From NCBI GenBank assembly GCA_013396525.1, contig VWYX01000394.1, positions 1 through 64,000 on the forward strand: a DNA stretch of 64,000 nucleotides, in the 5' to 3' direction. The notes under the pieces are model-generated. The model was not told where the DNA came from and did no database searches. It worked only from the letters and a program-made list of their open reading frames with translations. Shown piece by piece: positions 1-13,590 of the stretch. The translations under genes and the position numbers were made by a program. The stretch comes from Chaetorhynchus papuensis. Taxonomy: Eukaryota; Chordata; Aves; Passeriformes; Rhipiduridae. Position 1 is the stretch's first letter, and each line of letters begins with the position of its first letter.

Positions 1-3000
1 GTGGGTTGTTGAGCTACGTGGGGGCAAAAAACCAAACCCCTTTCATTCATGCTACAGGTGTATGGTAGGATAGATTATGTCAAACACTCAGGAGAATGAC
101 AGACATAAAAGTGGAGAGACTTTAAAGAGCATTTCCACTCAATGCAAGCAAGACCAGTTTCATTCATTGCACTCCTGGCAAGTATCCTTTTTATCTATCT
201 ATAGATCTATTCCTAAGAAGCCCAGCAATGGTGACTGGAGTTTCCGGATAGAACATCGCTGGTTTGATGATCAAAGGAGCCTGTTTCTTTGTTTAATATT
301 CCTCTGAGATGGAATGGTGTTTTCTTCCTGCTAACCTAAACATTCCTCAGAGCAACTGAAACTCAAGACCCGTGTCCATCTCACAGTGTCTGTGGAGAAG
401 ACTTTGTTTCTCTGTCTTGGCTAGAAACTTCAAAAGTTTCTAAGGATATCATCAGATGCCCCCTCAGTCTTCTCCTGTGTAAATTATTCTAATTTCTACA
501 ACTGGTCCTTACAGATGATCATTTCCAGACTCTGATTATTTTCACTGCTCCTCAACTCAAGATCCTCTCAATGATCCATGCCTTTCTTAAACTGCATGCC
601 TCTGAATGCAGCCAGAAACCTTTATATGCACCACTGATCATTATTACCTGGGTGTGCTTCTGTACACTTGTCAAATTAGTCTTGCACCTCGAATAAAACA
701 AAAAACCTAAAAAACATGTTCACTCCAGAAAAGGTTACCCGAATGTTCCTTTACTCTTAAAGGAAGCTTGGTTTTCCAATGCAATAACTGCATACTGGAT
801 AATTACTTCCAAATCCATCTCCAAGTCAAAACCAGAAAGTAGGGACCAATAACAGAAGAGATTCTTCCAGAGTCAAATCCAATGGGTAATTTTAAAAGCA
901 TGTGCTCCCCTCTTGATTTATGCACTTGTATGAGATGTCAGGCTTTATTTTTATCCGTGTTTGTGTCAATGTATTCAGCAACTGTGGCAAAATGCTTCTC
1001 AAAATTTAATATTGTTTTAATTGCTTCTCCTTTATGCAAAAGGCCTATTGGTTTTGGAGAAATGTACATTAGTGTAATCTAGCTGGTTCCTGACAAGTTC
1101 ATTGTTTTATTTCCTAGGTACCCAAAATTGCTTTATTCCAACATGCTTTTTCTAGGAATTGACATTAAGTTGAACATTTCTCACGTATCTAGCATTGGTT
1201 TTTTTTTGTAAATACAATGATCTCATCAAGTTAAGTCACTATTAATTAGATTAAGCCATTATTCTCTAGTTTATGATTTTCCTATACCCACCGGTGTTTT
1301 TACCTCTGTTATTGAAATTCTGTTTTCTATCTGACTAGAGCAAAAATCCTAGGCAGGCAAATCCTTTTGCATTTCCTTCAGGTATGTACCTGAGGAATAT
1401 CTCTTGCTATTACTAGTTTGGAGGTCAAAAGCTGGTGGCAAAAGGGGAATAGTCCCACCCTGACAGTGAAAACTATAGCAATCAGCAACTGATTGTTGAC
1501 CTTAGGGAATATTTGAAACTTCAGTGTCATGGGAAGCAAAAATTTGCCTGGATTGGAACAACTGAGTGAAGGGAAAACTCCTGATACTGGTGGAAAATCA
1601 TCAGGAGAGGAAAAAAAATTATAGTTCCTAATGAAGAAAGAATGATTAAACAGCCACAGACTCTCCTTAAGGCCACTGAGACTTAACAGCACCGAGATTT
1701 CCAAGAAGCTGCCCAACAATTTAGGAAAGAGTGATGAGAAGTTGTGGATTTTTTGATGCCTGGAATTAAAATCATACTCACTTCCTAACTAGCCATCTTA
1801 CACACTTAGAAGTATACTCATTCATGTTGGGTGAAAGACACAAATACTCAGTTGAAATCAGACTAATAAGCCAAGCCAAAGACAAATTCCTGCTGAAGCC
1901 CCTACAAGCCCACAGTTATTTCTGCTGTACTGAATGGCAGCAATCTGTGAGTTCTCTAGAACCTCTTCTAAGGACTAAAGGCACATAAACTTTTTTCTTC
2001 ATTTGTACATTTTTCATGCTTTTCAAATTTGTTCTTTTTAAAAGCTATTTTAAGAATAACAGGGTATGTCAGCTCATCATTCATTCTCTGTAAGCCACTT
2101 TTAACATCAAGAGTCATATTTTAATATAATATTCTGAAAAGCTTGCCTGGAAAGAGACTGGTTTATTATTTAAGCATGTTTTGTTTCTTTGATTTTTACA
2201 TTTACAGAAATCATTATTGTGGAATTTCTCTCTGTATTTTGGTTGAAATCCATTGTAAAATCATAAAAATGTTTTTTTTCTTTTAAACCTGATTCCCCAA
2301 GAATGATGACATTTAAGAATTTTGGAAGGTAAATTACAATCTCTTTTTCATTTTGGCCATGCAAGATTGCCAAAATCTCCTGAAATGGGATCAGAATATT
2401 TTCATCTCAGCCAAAGCCAAATCAGAATCTTGTCTGATTTAACCTGAAATCGGCAGAAACATTTGTCTAAAGCTTACCCAAAGCAAAATGCTTTATTTGC
2501 ATCTTTTTCCTATTAAAACCCAAGACTAGTCAGAACAATTCTCTACTCATGTTACTATTGTTTCAGGGGATTTTGATCATGCCTTCTGTAATCTTATTCC
2601 GCAAAAGCAAGAGCTGATAGTATTTATATGCCTTTGAAATTTCATGTTTTATTTATGTTATTTGTGCATTATACTTCTGGACTACTCTGATATCAACCCT
2701 TGGGAAAATTAAACCCTCTTGCTGAATGGACTCCAAAATAGGTTTGGAAAGCACTACTACAATCCATGTTTACTGAAATATCACCCTTATTACTTTTTTT
2801 TCCATTATTAGTAGGATCAGTGATAGATTTGGCTTCATATGGAGCAAGTATTTCAATTTCTAATTTAAAGAATGATAAACAAGGGAAAGATAAACAGCTC
2901 TGCAGGAGAACAAAGTGACATGTTTTTGCCATTTTTGACAATAGTTTCACCATTGCCAATATGGTTAACAGAGGGGGTCAGGCAACACTCAGCAAGGAAC

Positions 3001-3607
3001 AGATGGAGTAAACAGCAGCACAAAATTTAAAACAGTTTAGAAGAGTATTACAAAAGTGAAAGGGTAGTATTGGGGAGTGGGGGAAAGACATGGAGAGGGA
3101 ACCTACTGGCTCTTTGAAAATGCTCAGCAGGTGGTTAATGTTACCTGTACATGTGATGTGAGAGTTATTGCATTAGAGGAAAAACTGATACATGCCTGGC
3201 AAGAGTTGCTGGCAAAAGGCATGTCTGCACAGGCTTTTTTGACCCACTTATGTTCCAGCAAAAAAAGTTTTCCCTCATGCCTTACTGCAGAGCTTTGTGC
3301 CAGTGAGCACACAGGAGGCGACTCATTCCTGCAGGTACCCAAAATGCAGGAGCATGGCTGATGGCTTCGCTTGTAAAAGTCCCCTTGCACTGAAAGTAGC
3401 GTGTGTTGATGCTTGTGCCACGTCATCCCCTTGGGATTTAAACACTAGCAAGAGAGAACCAAACGTGTTGATGCTGACAAAGCTTTAGCAGTGAATTTCT
3501 TCAGCTCTCTAGTAGTTTGTGAGAACTCTGTCTTTCCCATGCGTGCTAAGTAAAACAAAGTTACCAGTTTTTATCAATAGCCACACCTGCACTTGTTTTT
3601 CCCAGAT
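1..3607. other. AT-rich non-coding sequence
   Basis: Apart from the old CR1 fragment at 435-625, nothing was recognised. The longest open frame (113 codons, minus, 1378-1719) has no recognisable domain and no splice context, and is judged a chance frame. Confidence 0.6.
435..625 (-). mobile_element. Old CR1 LINE fragment
   Basis: Read on the minus strand, this aligns by eye with the part of CR1 downstream of the reverse transcriptase. On the plus strand, CCCCCTCAGTCTTCTC is followed by a TCTGATTATTTTCACTGCTC stretch and a degraded version of the CR1 'leucine/serine-rich' antisense text. Divergence is high and both ends are uncertain. Confidence 0.6.
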
Positions 3608-3826
3608 TGTTATGACTTCAAATAGAAAACACTTGGGAATGGACATGCTAGAGTTGGGCCAACCCCCTCGAGGGGTGGATGGCCAGAGAACCAATTACTT
3701 TATGCCATCTAGCTCACTTTGCAAACTAACATATAAAAACCTCAGAAAAAGCCATTAAAAATATCGGCTTTGCCGCTTTTCTACTGACTTGGACTCGTGG
3801 TTTTTCTACGCGTCCGTGTTACAACA
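3608..3826 (+). mobile_element. LTR-like segment (possible solo LTR or LTR fragment)
   Basis: The segment starts TGTTATGACT and ends near GTGTTACAACA, so its ends are short inverted repeats of TGTT type. It has TATAAAA at 3732-3738, ATTAAA at 3754-3759, then a CpG-bearing tail (TTCTACGCGTCCGTGTTACA) that looks like avian LTR R/U5 sequence. A perfect 12-bp palindrome CCCCTCGAGGGG sits at 3664-3675. CpGs are rare in the surroundings, which supports an insertion. No target-site duplication was found, and the 5' end could lie further left, for example near 3518. Confidence 0.45.
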
Positions 3827-6800
3827 ACGACACTGAATGTGGTCCTATTCAACTACTGTTTTTCAGTTCCATATGATGCCATTTTAGACCCAAAGAAAGT
3901 CACAGCAACCTTTCTTTAAACACAAACTAGATTGATCTTCTCAGTCAGTGTCTCCAAAACACAATATCCAGAATGACAAAAGAATATTATAGGAAACAGG
4001 ATGTTAGTCCAGCAATTCTTATAAAAAGAACACTTCTTATAATAAAAAATACACCATTGTCTGCACTTCCAGAGTGTTTCTTTTACGGGAACCTTTGCAG
4101 CAGTTTGGAAAAAGATTATGTACTCCAAATTTTTGATTTGAATGTCATTCACATTTCTAACTTCCATAAGAGTTCCACAGCTTTTCAGCCAATCTTCCTA
4201 TTATTGCAAGTTCTTTGGAGAAATCATAAGTAACATGAAATCCCTTTTAATTTTAAAATGGGAGGTTCTTTTAAACTATCTGTGGTTTTCTTATATTCAC
4301 CATCACATTTCTAGAGATGGGGAGTTTTCTTCAAAAGCCTTCCTCCCAACAGCCTTATGTTTGGAACTCCTTTATAAATACTGAAGTTCTGGCTCATTTG
4401 CTATCTTTGGAAAAAAAAAAAAATTGGCAGAGGCTAATTATTCAAATTAACCATCATTCAGAGACTGGCAGGTAATAAACAATAAAATAATTAGGGAGAA
4501 GGAATGACACACTGGACTGAAATATTCCAGAGGGGGTTTTTCACCTGTAGGCAGGTCAGAATAATTATTTCTTTCTGTTTCTGATCCATAAAAAAAAAAA
4601 GTAACTACATTGTACTCTGGCAATAAAATAAAAAACTGTTGAATAGATTGGGGATAAAGCTCTCAAGGCAGTCTCACCAGCAGACAGGACACCACAGCTG
4701 TTGAGTCAGGAAACATGGAAAAATATAAAATAATACTTTGCTTGCTAACCGCATTACTTTCACTAGTGAAGAATCATTTATTATTTGATTGCCAATTGTT
4801 CTAAGCAAGCCTTTAAAACAAAACCATAAAATTTACTCAAATAAACATTATTTAAAGATTTCTTCCTATATTCACAATGTGAATGAATCTGGCCTTGACA
4901 TTTTTCATCACAAAAATTAAATGAGACGTGATGTATAACTTGCAGTTCGGAAAGTTTCTGCATTGTTAAAAGAGATTGTAAAAGGTAGACTTATTATCCA
5001 ACATGTTTTAAAAAATAAGGTAACAGAAAATAAATTGCCTTACTGATCCAGAGTCAAAGATCATTAGGCAGTTTTCCTGTACAGTACCTTTCTTTCAGTA
5101 AAATTTGGTTGTTGGGCATTTTTTAACATTAAATAAGACATGATAACAAACAAATGATTCATAATGTGATTTTACACAAGACAAAAGAAATAAAGTTTCC
5201 TCCTTTTATGTGTTTAAATATTGAATTAATTACATCAACAACCTTTGAAATCTCACTTATGTGAGATCATATGTGAGTGATAAAACAGTGCTGAATACAA
5301 ATGCAGAAAAGACTTGTTAAATTAAAAGACTTGTAAATTAAGTTACATTTGGAGTACGCATCAGGGTGAGGAAGCCAACTCAGTTAAAACAAATTCATCA
5401 CTTCCTCTTTCATAGATTCTAAGAGTATTTAGGAAAGAGACTACAACAAAATTTGGAGAGTCAAAATAATTAATGGAATAAACAAGTTCAACTTAATTTA
5501 AAGCTCTAAAAAGTTCTTGTATTTGTTGGCTTTATGTTGTTTCGTTGGGCTTGAAAGAAAGAAAGGGCAAAATTTTCATGCTTTTGCCCAGGGAGTAGAA
5601 CCCTCTTTGCACCTCAGCCTGTAGCTTTCTGATAGAGACCCCCACAGAACACAGCAGCTCAGAGTTCTGCATCTGTTGGATGATGGCAAACTAATCCACA
5701 GGAAATCCCTGATCATCAGACCGGGCAACTGAGTTCTTTCAGGTGCTGCTACTAACTCTGTTCCAGGTTTTCATAATTTAACTTTTCCAAAAAACCTCTG
5801 TATGAAACTCCAAAGAATACACCATGGAATTAAGAGCAAGAATTAATGGAGGAATTAAGCAATTCTTCGGATTTTGGATTCTCACCTGAGAGGCAATAAA
5901 CTGGAGTTTAAATCAAGCACGTTCATTTTTCAGGCTAGGCATCTGAATCATGACCTTCAACCTTCACACAAGGATGTTACTACTCATGAGTTAAAACGTC
6001 AAACAATCTAAAATAGCTTTCAGCTTCTCAGGTAGGAAACCTGCATTTAAGACCTTTTCCAATAAATTTTGACCCAGGTCCCCCAGTTAACATCTCTACT
6101 ATTTTAGAGGTGCTCTGTTTGACTAAGTACACAGGATGCCAAAGAATTTATTTCTTGCAGGCTGACAAGTACTTGGATACATGTATGGAACCTGGAAGTC
6201 TGAAAGGCAGATAAATAAAATCTTGGGAATTTATGTATGCCAGTGAAATGAATTGTAGCCCTTGTTCTCACAATTCTGGTCATTGTACATGTGCAGATTA
6301 TGAATCACATATTTTATTTCCTTGTGACTTGGAGGAATGCCATTTTTCCATTGAAGTCAGTCCCTTCCCAATGCCTACTTTGGCTATTTGGATAGAAGGA
6401 AAGCTTGCTGCAATTAATGTTTTGTTTAGTGTTCTGCACAGGACACTTCTTGCAGAGTCTGAAATACTGAAAAAACTCTAAAATAAGTACTTAAAAGTAT
6501 TAATTTGGAGAAGCTTGAGCATGTGTGCATAATCCAAAAGAATGTTGAACTGTGTGTCTACCTTTGTTAAAACCACTGGTCTGAATGAGCAAGGTCCCTT
6601 TGAGATTTTCAAACAGACTTGCCACTTGTTCCCTATGACCATATTGCTCACTATGTCCTATTCTTACAAAACACTGCATCCCTCTCATTATTTTTATTAG
6701 AAGACAGTTTTGGAACCAAAATGCTGTGATAACTCTATAGTGTTGTTTAGTTTTCAGACTAAAGTAATTCTGATGAGTTTTCATACTCTTCTTTCTGCGC

Positions 6801-9430
6801 CTTTTGCACCTTCTTCCACAGATGTATTTTTAGAGAGTGTTAAGAAAAATGAAATTTGATAAGGACACAGGCAAACAGGAAAATTCAGATCTCTTCCCTG
6901 CTTCATACTATTAACCCTTTCTCACATTTATTCCAAGCTAAGTTCATCTTTCTTGAATGCCACTGGCCATAATCTTGAAAAGCAATTCAGGACTCATGTA
7001 CTCTACAGTGATCCTGCATGTGCCTACCTCTGCTGAGGTAAACGAGAATTAAATTTACCAGCTCCTGGCACTATGAATGACTCATGCTCACAAGATAACT
7101 GAATCACTACTTCATGTCCTTCTCTCCAGCTGTTGAAAGCCAAAATGTGCCTGCTTTACATCTGTTCCTAGTAACTTTTCAGCTTAAATATTACATTTTA
7201 TACCAATCACTTTTATTCCAATCCTATTCCTTGAGGCTTCAAGATGATCTAGACATTAGTTATCTTTGAGATCTCAAATGTCCTTTATATTGATCACACC
7301 TCCTAGCCCTGCATCCTCAGCAAATTCCCTGGCACATTCATTAACCAAAAATAGAAGAGTTAAACTCCTTGAGGATTCTGTTTAATAATACTTTTACTTG
7401 CAATCAATACCTATCTTTCAGCACTGCCAGCTTTCCCCACCTTATTAGCTGGCTCCTAAACCACATTACTATCAAGAATCTAATATCCTCTGTCCTAACT
7501 AGTCATTCTTCATCACAGACTGAAGTTTTGGCAATAGCAGCTAAGAAATGTAATGAGATGAGGCTTTGAGGAAAGTTAATATTTCTTACTCAGTCAGCTC
7601 ACCTGAGCATGGGCATAACGGGAAACTCACAAAGATTGCAGCACACAGGGAGAGCAAACAAGCTCCTTTTCTCATTACTTGCAGAGCAGGTTTTGGTGTC
7701 CCAAAATTCACCAAATAAACAGTGTTTAACAGAACTCCTCTATCTTTTTCCTACACCATCAATGGTTCAAAAAAATCTACAGCTAAAATCTTCTTCATTG
7801 AAGCTGAGATCCATGGTAAGCCCATTACAGCTCATGGCTAAGTCATCCTAATAAAGACTGGCTAAAATTCTTGCCCCACCGAGTACTAACACCCTCTTAC
7901 AGCACTGCTTCAGCTCACAATTTGGGAAAAAAATGCGGTAGCGGCCTTCAAAATCATCTATAATTTGGTAAAAAATTCTGAAGGATAATAAGGAATCCTT
8001 CAGTCTGGACTGCGGAAATATAAGTATCATTTTAATTATATATATTGATACTTCAAATATTTTGGGATTTATTTAAAAAACAAACGTTACAATTATTACT
8101 GCAATGGATGCAAAATTAAAATAACTGTAGTTAACTGTGCCTGAGTTTTTTTCCTGGAGAATGCCAAAACTCAGCAGATGTTTTTGCAGCTCTGTTCCAG
8201 CCTATTGCCAAACTGACTGGTGATTTCTTGCACTCTTAACAAAGATGGTCTAGTTGTTAGTTTCATCTGTAGAAGGAAATTTCCACTGAAAGTTTTTTTT
8301 TCAGTAGAAAGGAGGAGAATGAAGAAAAGTAAATACCAAAAATAAAATTAAAAAAAAAGATTCAGAATAACTTCAAACTCAACTACATTCAATATTTCTC
8401 AATAAAGAAAAAAGAAAATATTTTTTCTTAATAAGGGTTTAAGATATCTCAACATAGCACCCATATTTTCTTCAATTTATCTCCTTACACATTTATTCAC
8501 CATGTTCTGCATTCTAGACCATAAGAAATTACTGAATGGAACCCCAAGAATGAACAGAATGTTACAAATCACTCAAATTCTGCTTGTCGTCTTAAGTTAC
8601 TTTACAACCAAGCATCTAAATGCCCATCAGGAAAGTTATTTTATTTCTTTGTTTGACACTAATCTATAGCTACCATTTACTAAAGTTTTCACCAAAATTG
8701 GCATGTGTGGACCCCAAGACACTGGCATTTTTTCTTCTGAGTTTTTGATCCTTTTCACACGTCCATTTACACTTGTTATTTAATCAACATTAATTGATTT
8801 GGCCTTTCTCTGAGGAGTGCTCACAATGCCACTTTGAAATTTTCCTTTTCACAGACGTTGGAGAAAGGGTGATTCCACACAGTATTTATATCCTGAGTGC
8901 AGAGATGTTTTTTTGCAAACGAGAAACAAGACTCTTAAAAATTAATTTAAAGCCTATAAATGAATGAAGAGCAGAAAAACTCAATACAGGAGACAACCAA
9001 AACTAAAGGGAAAACTTTATGATCTTTTTAAAGATGAACTAAGTTGATTTTGCCCCGAAGAGTAAACTGTGCAGCAGTAAAGTAAGGGATTTTTATTTAA
9101 AACAACAGCAACTTCTAGATGCATTGAAAGAAGTACTCATTGCATAAAGTCAGATTTTGGAGAGTAGCTACAAACTTTCTTAGCTTTGGCAAATTTATGA
9201 TCCATTCCTTCTAACCAAATAGTGTACCCAACACAGAAAACAGAACTGAGCTTCTATTTGGACAACCTGGAACAATTCATTTTCCTTCCACTGATTCTGC
9301 AACTTGTTTAGAGCTATGAGTTAGAGCTTGAGAGTGTATTTTTTCTCATGCTCTTTTAATAATTTAGGGATGAAATCAAGCTGGCACCTCAGTGCTTGGC
9401 AAGAGATTACAATAGATCTCAGACATTCTT
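3827..9430. other. AT-rich non-coding sequence
   Basis: No gene, repeat family or RNA was recognised. Small features only: a TCTCAC-TTAT-GTGAGA hairpin at 5251-5266 and short A or T runs. Open frames here are short and unrelated to known domains. Confidence 0.6.
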
Positions 9431-9589
9431 GTTCAGGGGTGGCCTTCTGCTTGTCTGAACGCCTTAAGTAGAGGCTGCCTGAACAGCCTGTGCTGTTTCT
9501 GGAAGGTTAGTACTGCAGTACTTTCCAGGTACAAGAAATTACCATTTTTGTCATAGTATGACATCTTGTGGACTGCCGGTAGTACTACC
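9431..9589. repeat. Palindrome cluster
   Basis: Three perfect palindromic elements lie within about 80 bp: AGTACTGCAGTACT (9509-9522), GTCATA-G-TATGAC (9550-9562) and GGTAGTACTACC (9578-9589). The first is extended by CTGGAA (9499-9504) and TTCCAG (9523-9528) with a 4-nt bulge. A GTTCAGG/CCTGAAC pair flanks them on the left (9431-9437 and 9478-9484). No open frame, tRNA pattern or known repeat explains the cluster. Confidence 0.85.
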
Positions 9590-12279
9590 AAAGGACTCGC
9601 TGTTCTTAACCTAAATATTACTCCCGTCAAGTAAACGAGTACATCGAGTGCCTGTTTCTTTTAAAGCTGACTGGGTCATATACACAGCTGTCATCTATTT
9701 ACGGATGGAAAACACTGCAGATGATAAGCTAGTGAGAAAGGAGATACATAGGCAAAAGCTATTTAATGTACAGGCACTGAGCCCTGTGGTGGCAATGTGC
9801 AGGGCTCAGGATAGGGGAGCGCCTTCGGTCCCTCAGCACATTCCTGGCAGGGGGAAGCTTCCAAGACTGGCACATTCCCATCCTCAGCCTGCTTTTTTTT
9901 CTTAACCCAATTTTTGGCAAGCAGTCAGAAAAATGGATAAGGATCCCTTGACATGCTGTCTGGCAGGCAGGTGGTAGGTCTCTCTTTCCAAACTTCCGAG
10001 GAATGAAGAATGAAATGGACAGGCAATATTGAAAAGGTTGAGGGTTTTTTCCCTCCTCATGCCTAAAAATGGAGAGTATTCAGGATTATTTTAAGATTTA
10101 GAGCATGACTAAAACTTGCTTACAAGGCATGTGAGCTTGCCTGGTTGTGTCACTGGCCCACATCACTACCTCCTGATTAAGAGTAATGGAAAAAATGTGT
10201 CTGATCATTAAGCTCCTGACTGCATTTGAATATATCCCCACATATACTTCATTTACTTCTTTCCTGAGTGACATATTCAAGGAAAACCTAGTTTTTTATT
10301 TCATATAACAAGACAGCACAGAATTATGAGCTGACAGAAGAGTTGAACAATATGAAATCTATACAATCTTTTCTTTCCTTCCACAGGAACTGAGGCAAAT
10401 AGTTTTAGGTAAAATATTTTTTTGGCTCTCAGATCCCTCCATCGCTTTTTGGTTTTGCACAGAGGGTCTCCAAATCTATTTCCCCTGTTTCAGGTCACCT
10501 GTTAGCTCTTCATGTGTAAGAATGTACCATACACCCTTCTAAGGAGCAAGAGATTGTGGAAAAGGAAAGAAGACTGCAATTTACAGAATAACAGAACCAA
10601 CAAAAACATACAAGTATCATGAACAGATGCATTGCAATGAAACTGTGAAATGTACCACTATTCATGAAGGTGGAGGACTGAGATACTCTTTTTTGGACTT
10701 TTCCTCCATAGTTGAACTTACCTTTAGAGTTTTGACGGAGCAGGGCAATGCCAAAATGCTCTGAGAACTTGGAAGAAGTTTCCTGTTCTAACTGTATGTG
10801 TTTCAGAAAGGTGGAAGTTTTGGCTGGGTGTGTAATCTCTGTATCCCTAGTGTAAATGAAGGGAAATGCCGAAACTTTCTCTTCATCAGTTTAATTTTTT
10901 TTTTTCCCTAGAGAAAAGATACAACAGCTTAAGTACGACTTTCAAGTTAGTCTCATCAAGTGCAGAGAAAATCCTTCAAAATGAGAATAATATTAGGGGT
11001 AGGATTCAGCCCAAGATTAAGACCACATTGATAGTGACTACATCTCCACACCACTGGAAGCCCAGACAGTTATCATGCTTTAGAAAGCTAAATTCAGCTG
11101 TCAGCCTCAAGCTGATTCCCATGCTGTACTGAACACAAAGGATGTTGTGTAACCTGTTAAGTAGCTGTCCGTGCTGTACCATTTTTGCAAACACATAGAT
11201 TAGAAACAACCAGAAAATCACCAGACTGATGAAGTACAGTATCACAGTTAGGTACCATCATGAAAGAAAAAGAAAAAAGCTTTTTTTTTCAAGGACATGC
11301 TACCAGATAATTGTACTCAGTTGAATTTGACCCACATTGCATATTAAGCCTGGCACAAACAAGTATGAACATAAGGAGAGCTAGGAATGATGACGTAAAA
11401 CACTAAATCTAGCCTTCAGTGGAATCTACCAGCCTCACAGGGTCAAAAGCTGAGCTTTGAAGACTTGGGGAAAACTATCCTTTTTCAAATATTTGCAAAA
11501 CTAGAATGTTATAAAATCCCCTTGATCCCTCCCCTGCCCTAGCCATGCTTTCTAATTCCCAAGTGATTGCTTTGGGAAGAGACGTATAAAATCGTGGCCC
11601 ATAGCTTATACATATCTATTAATAGTGGGCAGCTGAAGGATAAATATTTGCTTCTATATAAAAAAGCAATAGTAATGACTTAGGCATCAGTAAAATAAAA
11701 AAAAACCCCTAAAATATTCAGCAAGAAGTTAATCAGAATTATTAAAAAAAATAACACAATTCATTTCAGTCTCCATTTTTCTTCCTTTCCTTCTTTTTCT
11801 AAGATTTATATTTGTTCTGCTAATCATTAATCCCTCCTGTCCCTGTCCCCAACTCGTGGCTGCAGTTTGCACTGACCATTGAACTTGATCAGGCCAGTCT
11901 GCTGGCTGTGAGGTGTAAAGAACATCATGTAATTTTTTGTTGTAATTTTGTTGCTACTCCTGGTGGTCTGCTATGTCTATTCTGTGCTTGTGTGGATCTG
12001 AACCTGTATTGCCATTTCAGAAATAGACTTCCAAATGAATTTGAAAGGGGTGTGTATAGGATATTGGTAAATGAGCAGTACACAGTCTGTAGCTGAGTTG
12101 TTTGGGAAAGCAACAGTGAGATGTGGATACAAAGAAGAGGAAGATTTTGGTTGTAGAGAATGTTTCCGCACATTTCCAACACAACTTTTCCAGCCACCAG
12201 GATGGAACAGCACACAATACTGCAGCAGCACAACAAAACCAAAGTAGCTTTTTGTTCACAAACAGTTGTAATTCACAGT
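9590..12279. other. Non-coding sequence
   Basis: No feature was recognised. A slightly GC-richer patch at about 9780-9890 has no identifiable content. Confidence 0.6.
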
Positions 12280-12605
12280 ACCAACCACTTTACTGGGCAG
12301 CTTATTCCAATGTCTGACAACTCGTTCCATAAAGAAATTTTTCCTAATACCCAATCTAAATCTTCCCTGGCACAACTTCAGGCCATTTCCTGTCATCCTG
12401 TCACTTGCTACCTGGGAGAAGAGATCAACCACCACCCCACTACAGCCTCTTCTCAGGTAGTTGCAGAGAGAAATAAGGTCTCCCTTGAACCTCCTTTTCT
12501 CCAGGCTAAACAATCTCAGTTCACTCAGACACTCCTCATAAGACTTCTTTTCTAGACACAAGCTGCCTTAATTCAATATTTCATTCTTCTGAAGAGATCT
12601 CAAAT
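12280..12605 (-). mobile_element. CR1 LINE fragment, end of ORF2 region
   Basis: The minus strand reads SYEECLSELRLFSLEKRRFK, then GDLISLCNYLRRGCSG, then RQ-like GRFRLGIRKNFFMERVVRHW. This is the well-known C-terminal reading of bird CR1 ORF2. It is almost free of disruptions over about 90 codons, so it is younger than the other old fragments. The 3' tail with octamer repeats is missing at the left side. The overlapping plus-strand frames are antisense reads. Confidence 0.88.
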
Positions 12606-13194
12606 GCCAGATCAAGTTCTTAATTTGCTTTTCACTTACATCAGGTCAAAGGCAAAGTTTAACTTTGCATGACTGTGAAGTCTATGGTTTTCCTGAAAAT
12701 TGCTAACTGATAAATGTTTTTTGATGTTCCTAATACAATTTTAATGTTATATTTTTAAAGAGCAAAGCATAACTTTCTAGAACGACAGTGAAAGTAATTG
12801 CTACAACAGTTGGACAATAACTGTTTCTGTCTCCGCTTAAGCAGCATATTCTAAGTATTGAATTAGATCAGGAGTACTATATTAATTATTTTCCAAAAAA
12901 AAACCTTCAAAAAATAAAATTGTGTAGACATATTCTGTTTGACAGGGATATTCAGTAATGACAGAAGAAATGTCACGATTTTTCCTAAATTAGCTGAATC
13001 CCTCCCATATGTCACAAACCATACCTTTTTGTGTGTCTCAGTTAACAGAATTGTACCAGCATAGTTCTAGGCTGAGTAAGGAAGAGATAGCTCTCACACA
13101 AACATGTTTTACACCTGAGTCACTTGATGATCAAACCATTTAGTCTTAATTGTTTTAAAACCAGGACTTTACTTCAGGAAGAATGTGGTATTGT

Positions 13195-13590
13195 TAGTGG
13201 ACGCAGACCAGGCTTGAGTCATTACAAAAGATGTAAACAAATTGGACAGAGTCCAAAAAAGAGTAATAAAAACTGTAAGAGGTGCAGAGAATGACCTATG
13301 AGGAAAGGTTGAAATAATGGAGCTTGTTTAGTCTAGAAGAGCAAGGACTGAACTGGGATATGATAACAATCTCCAAGTATGCATAATGCCCTTTCTACGG
13401 AGGAAAATGATCAACTGTTGTCTGTGTTCACCAAGGACAGTGCAAGCAATAATTTACAAAATTTGCAACAAAGGAGATTAAAGTTTGGTATTAAGGACAT
13501 ATCTCCAAACAGAGCTAGCCAAATAACAGGATTCCTGGTTTGGAGAAGGTTCAAAAGGATTTTCAAGAGTAAATTGAAGTTTTGGACTGT
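13195..13590 (+). mobile_element. Old CR1 LINE fragment (end of ORF2 and 3' part)
   Basis: The plus strand follows the CR1 text in order: AAATTGGACAGAGTCCAAAA, then GACCTATGAGGAAAGGTTGA, then GGATATGATAACAATCTCCA, then CAACAAAGGAGATTAAAGTT. This resembles the ancient amniote-wide CR1 type rather than the bird-specific one. Many indels break the frame. It lies about 600 bp from a younger CR1 in the opposite orientation. Confidence 0.75.

Noticed and set aside
12160..12555. 131-codon open frame on the plus strand
   Set aside because: It is antisense to a CR1 ORF2 fragment on the minus strand.
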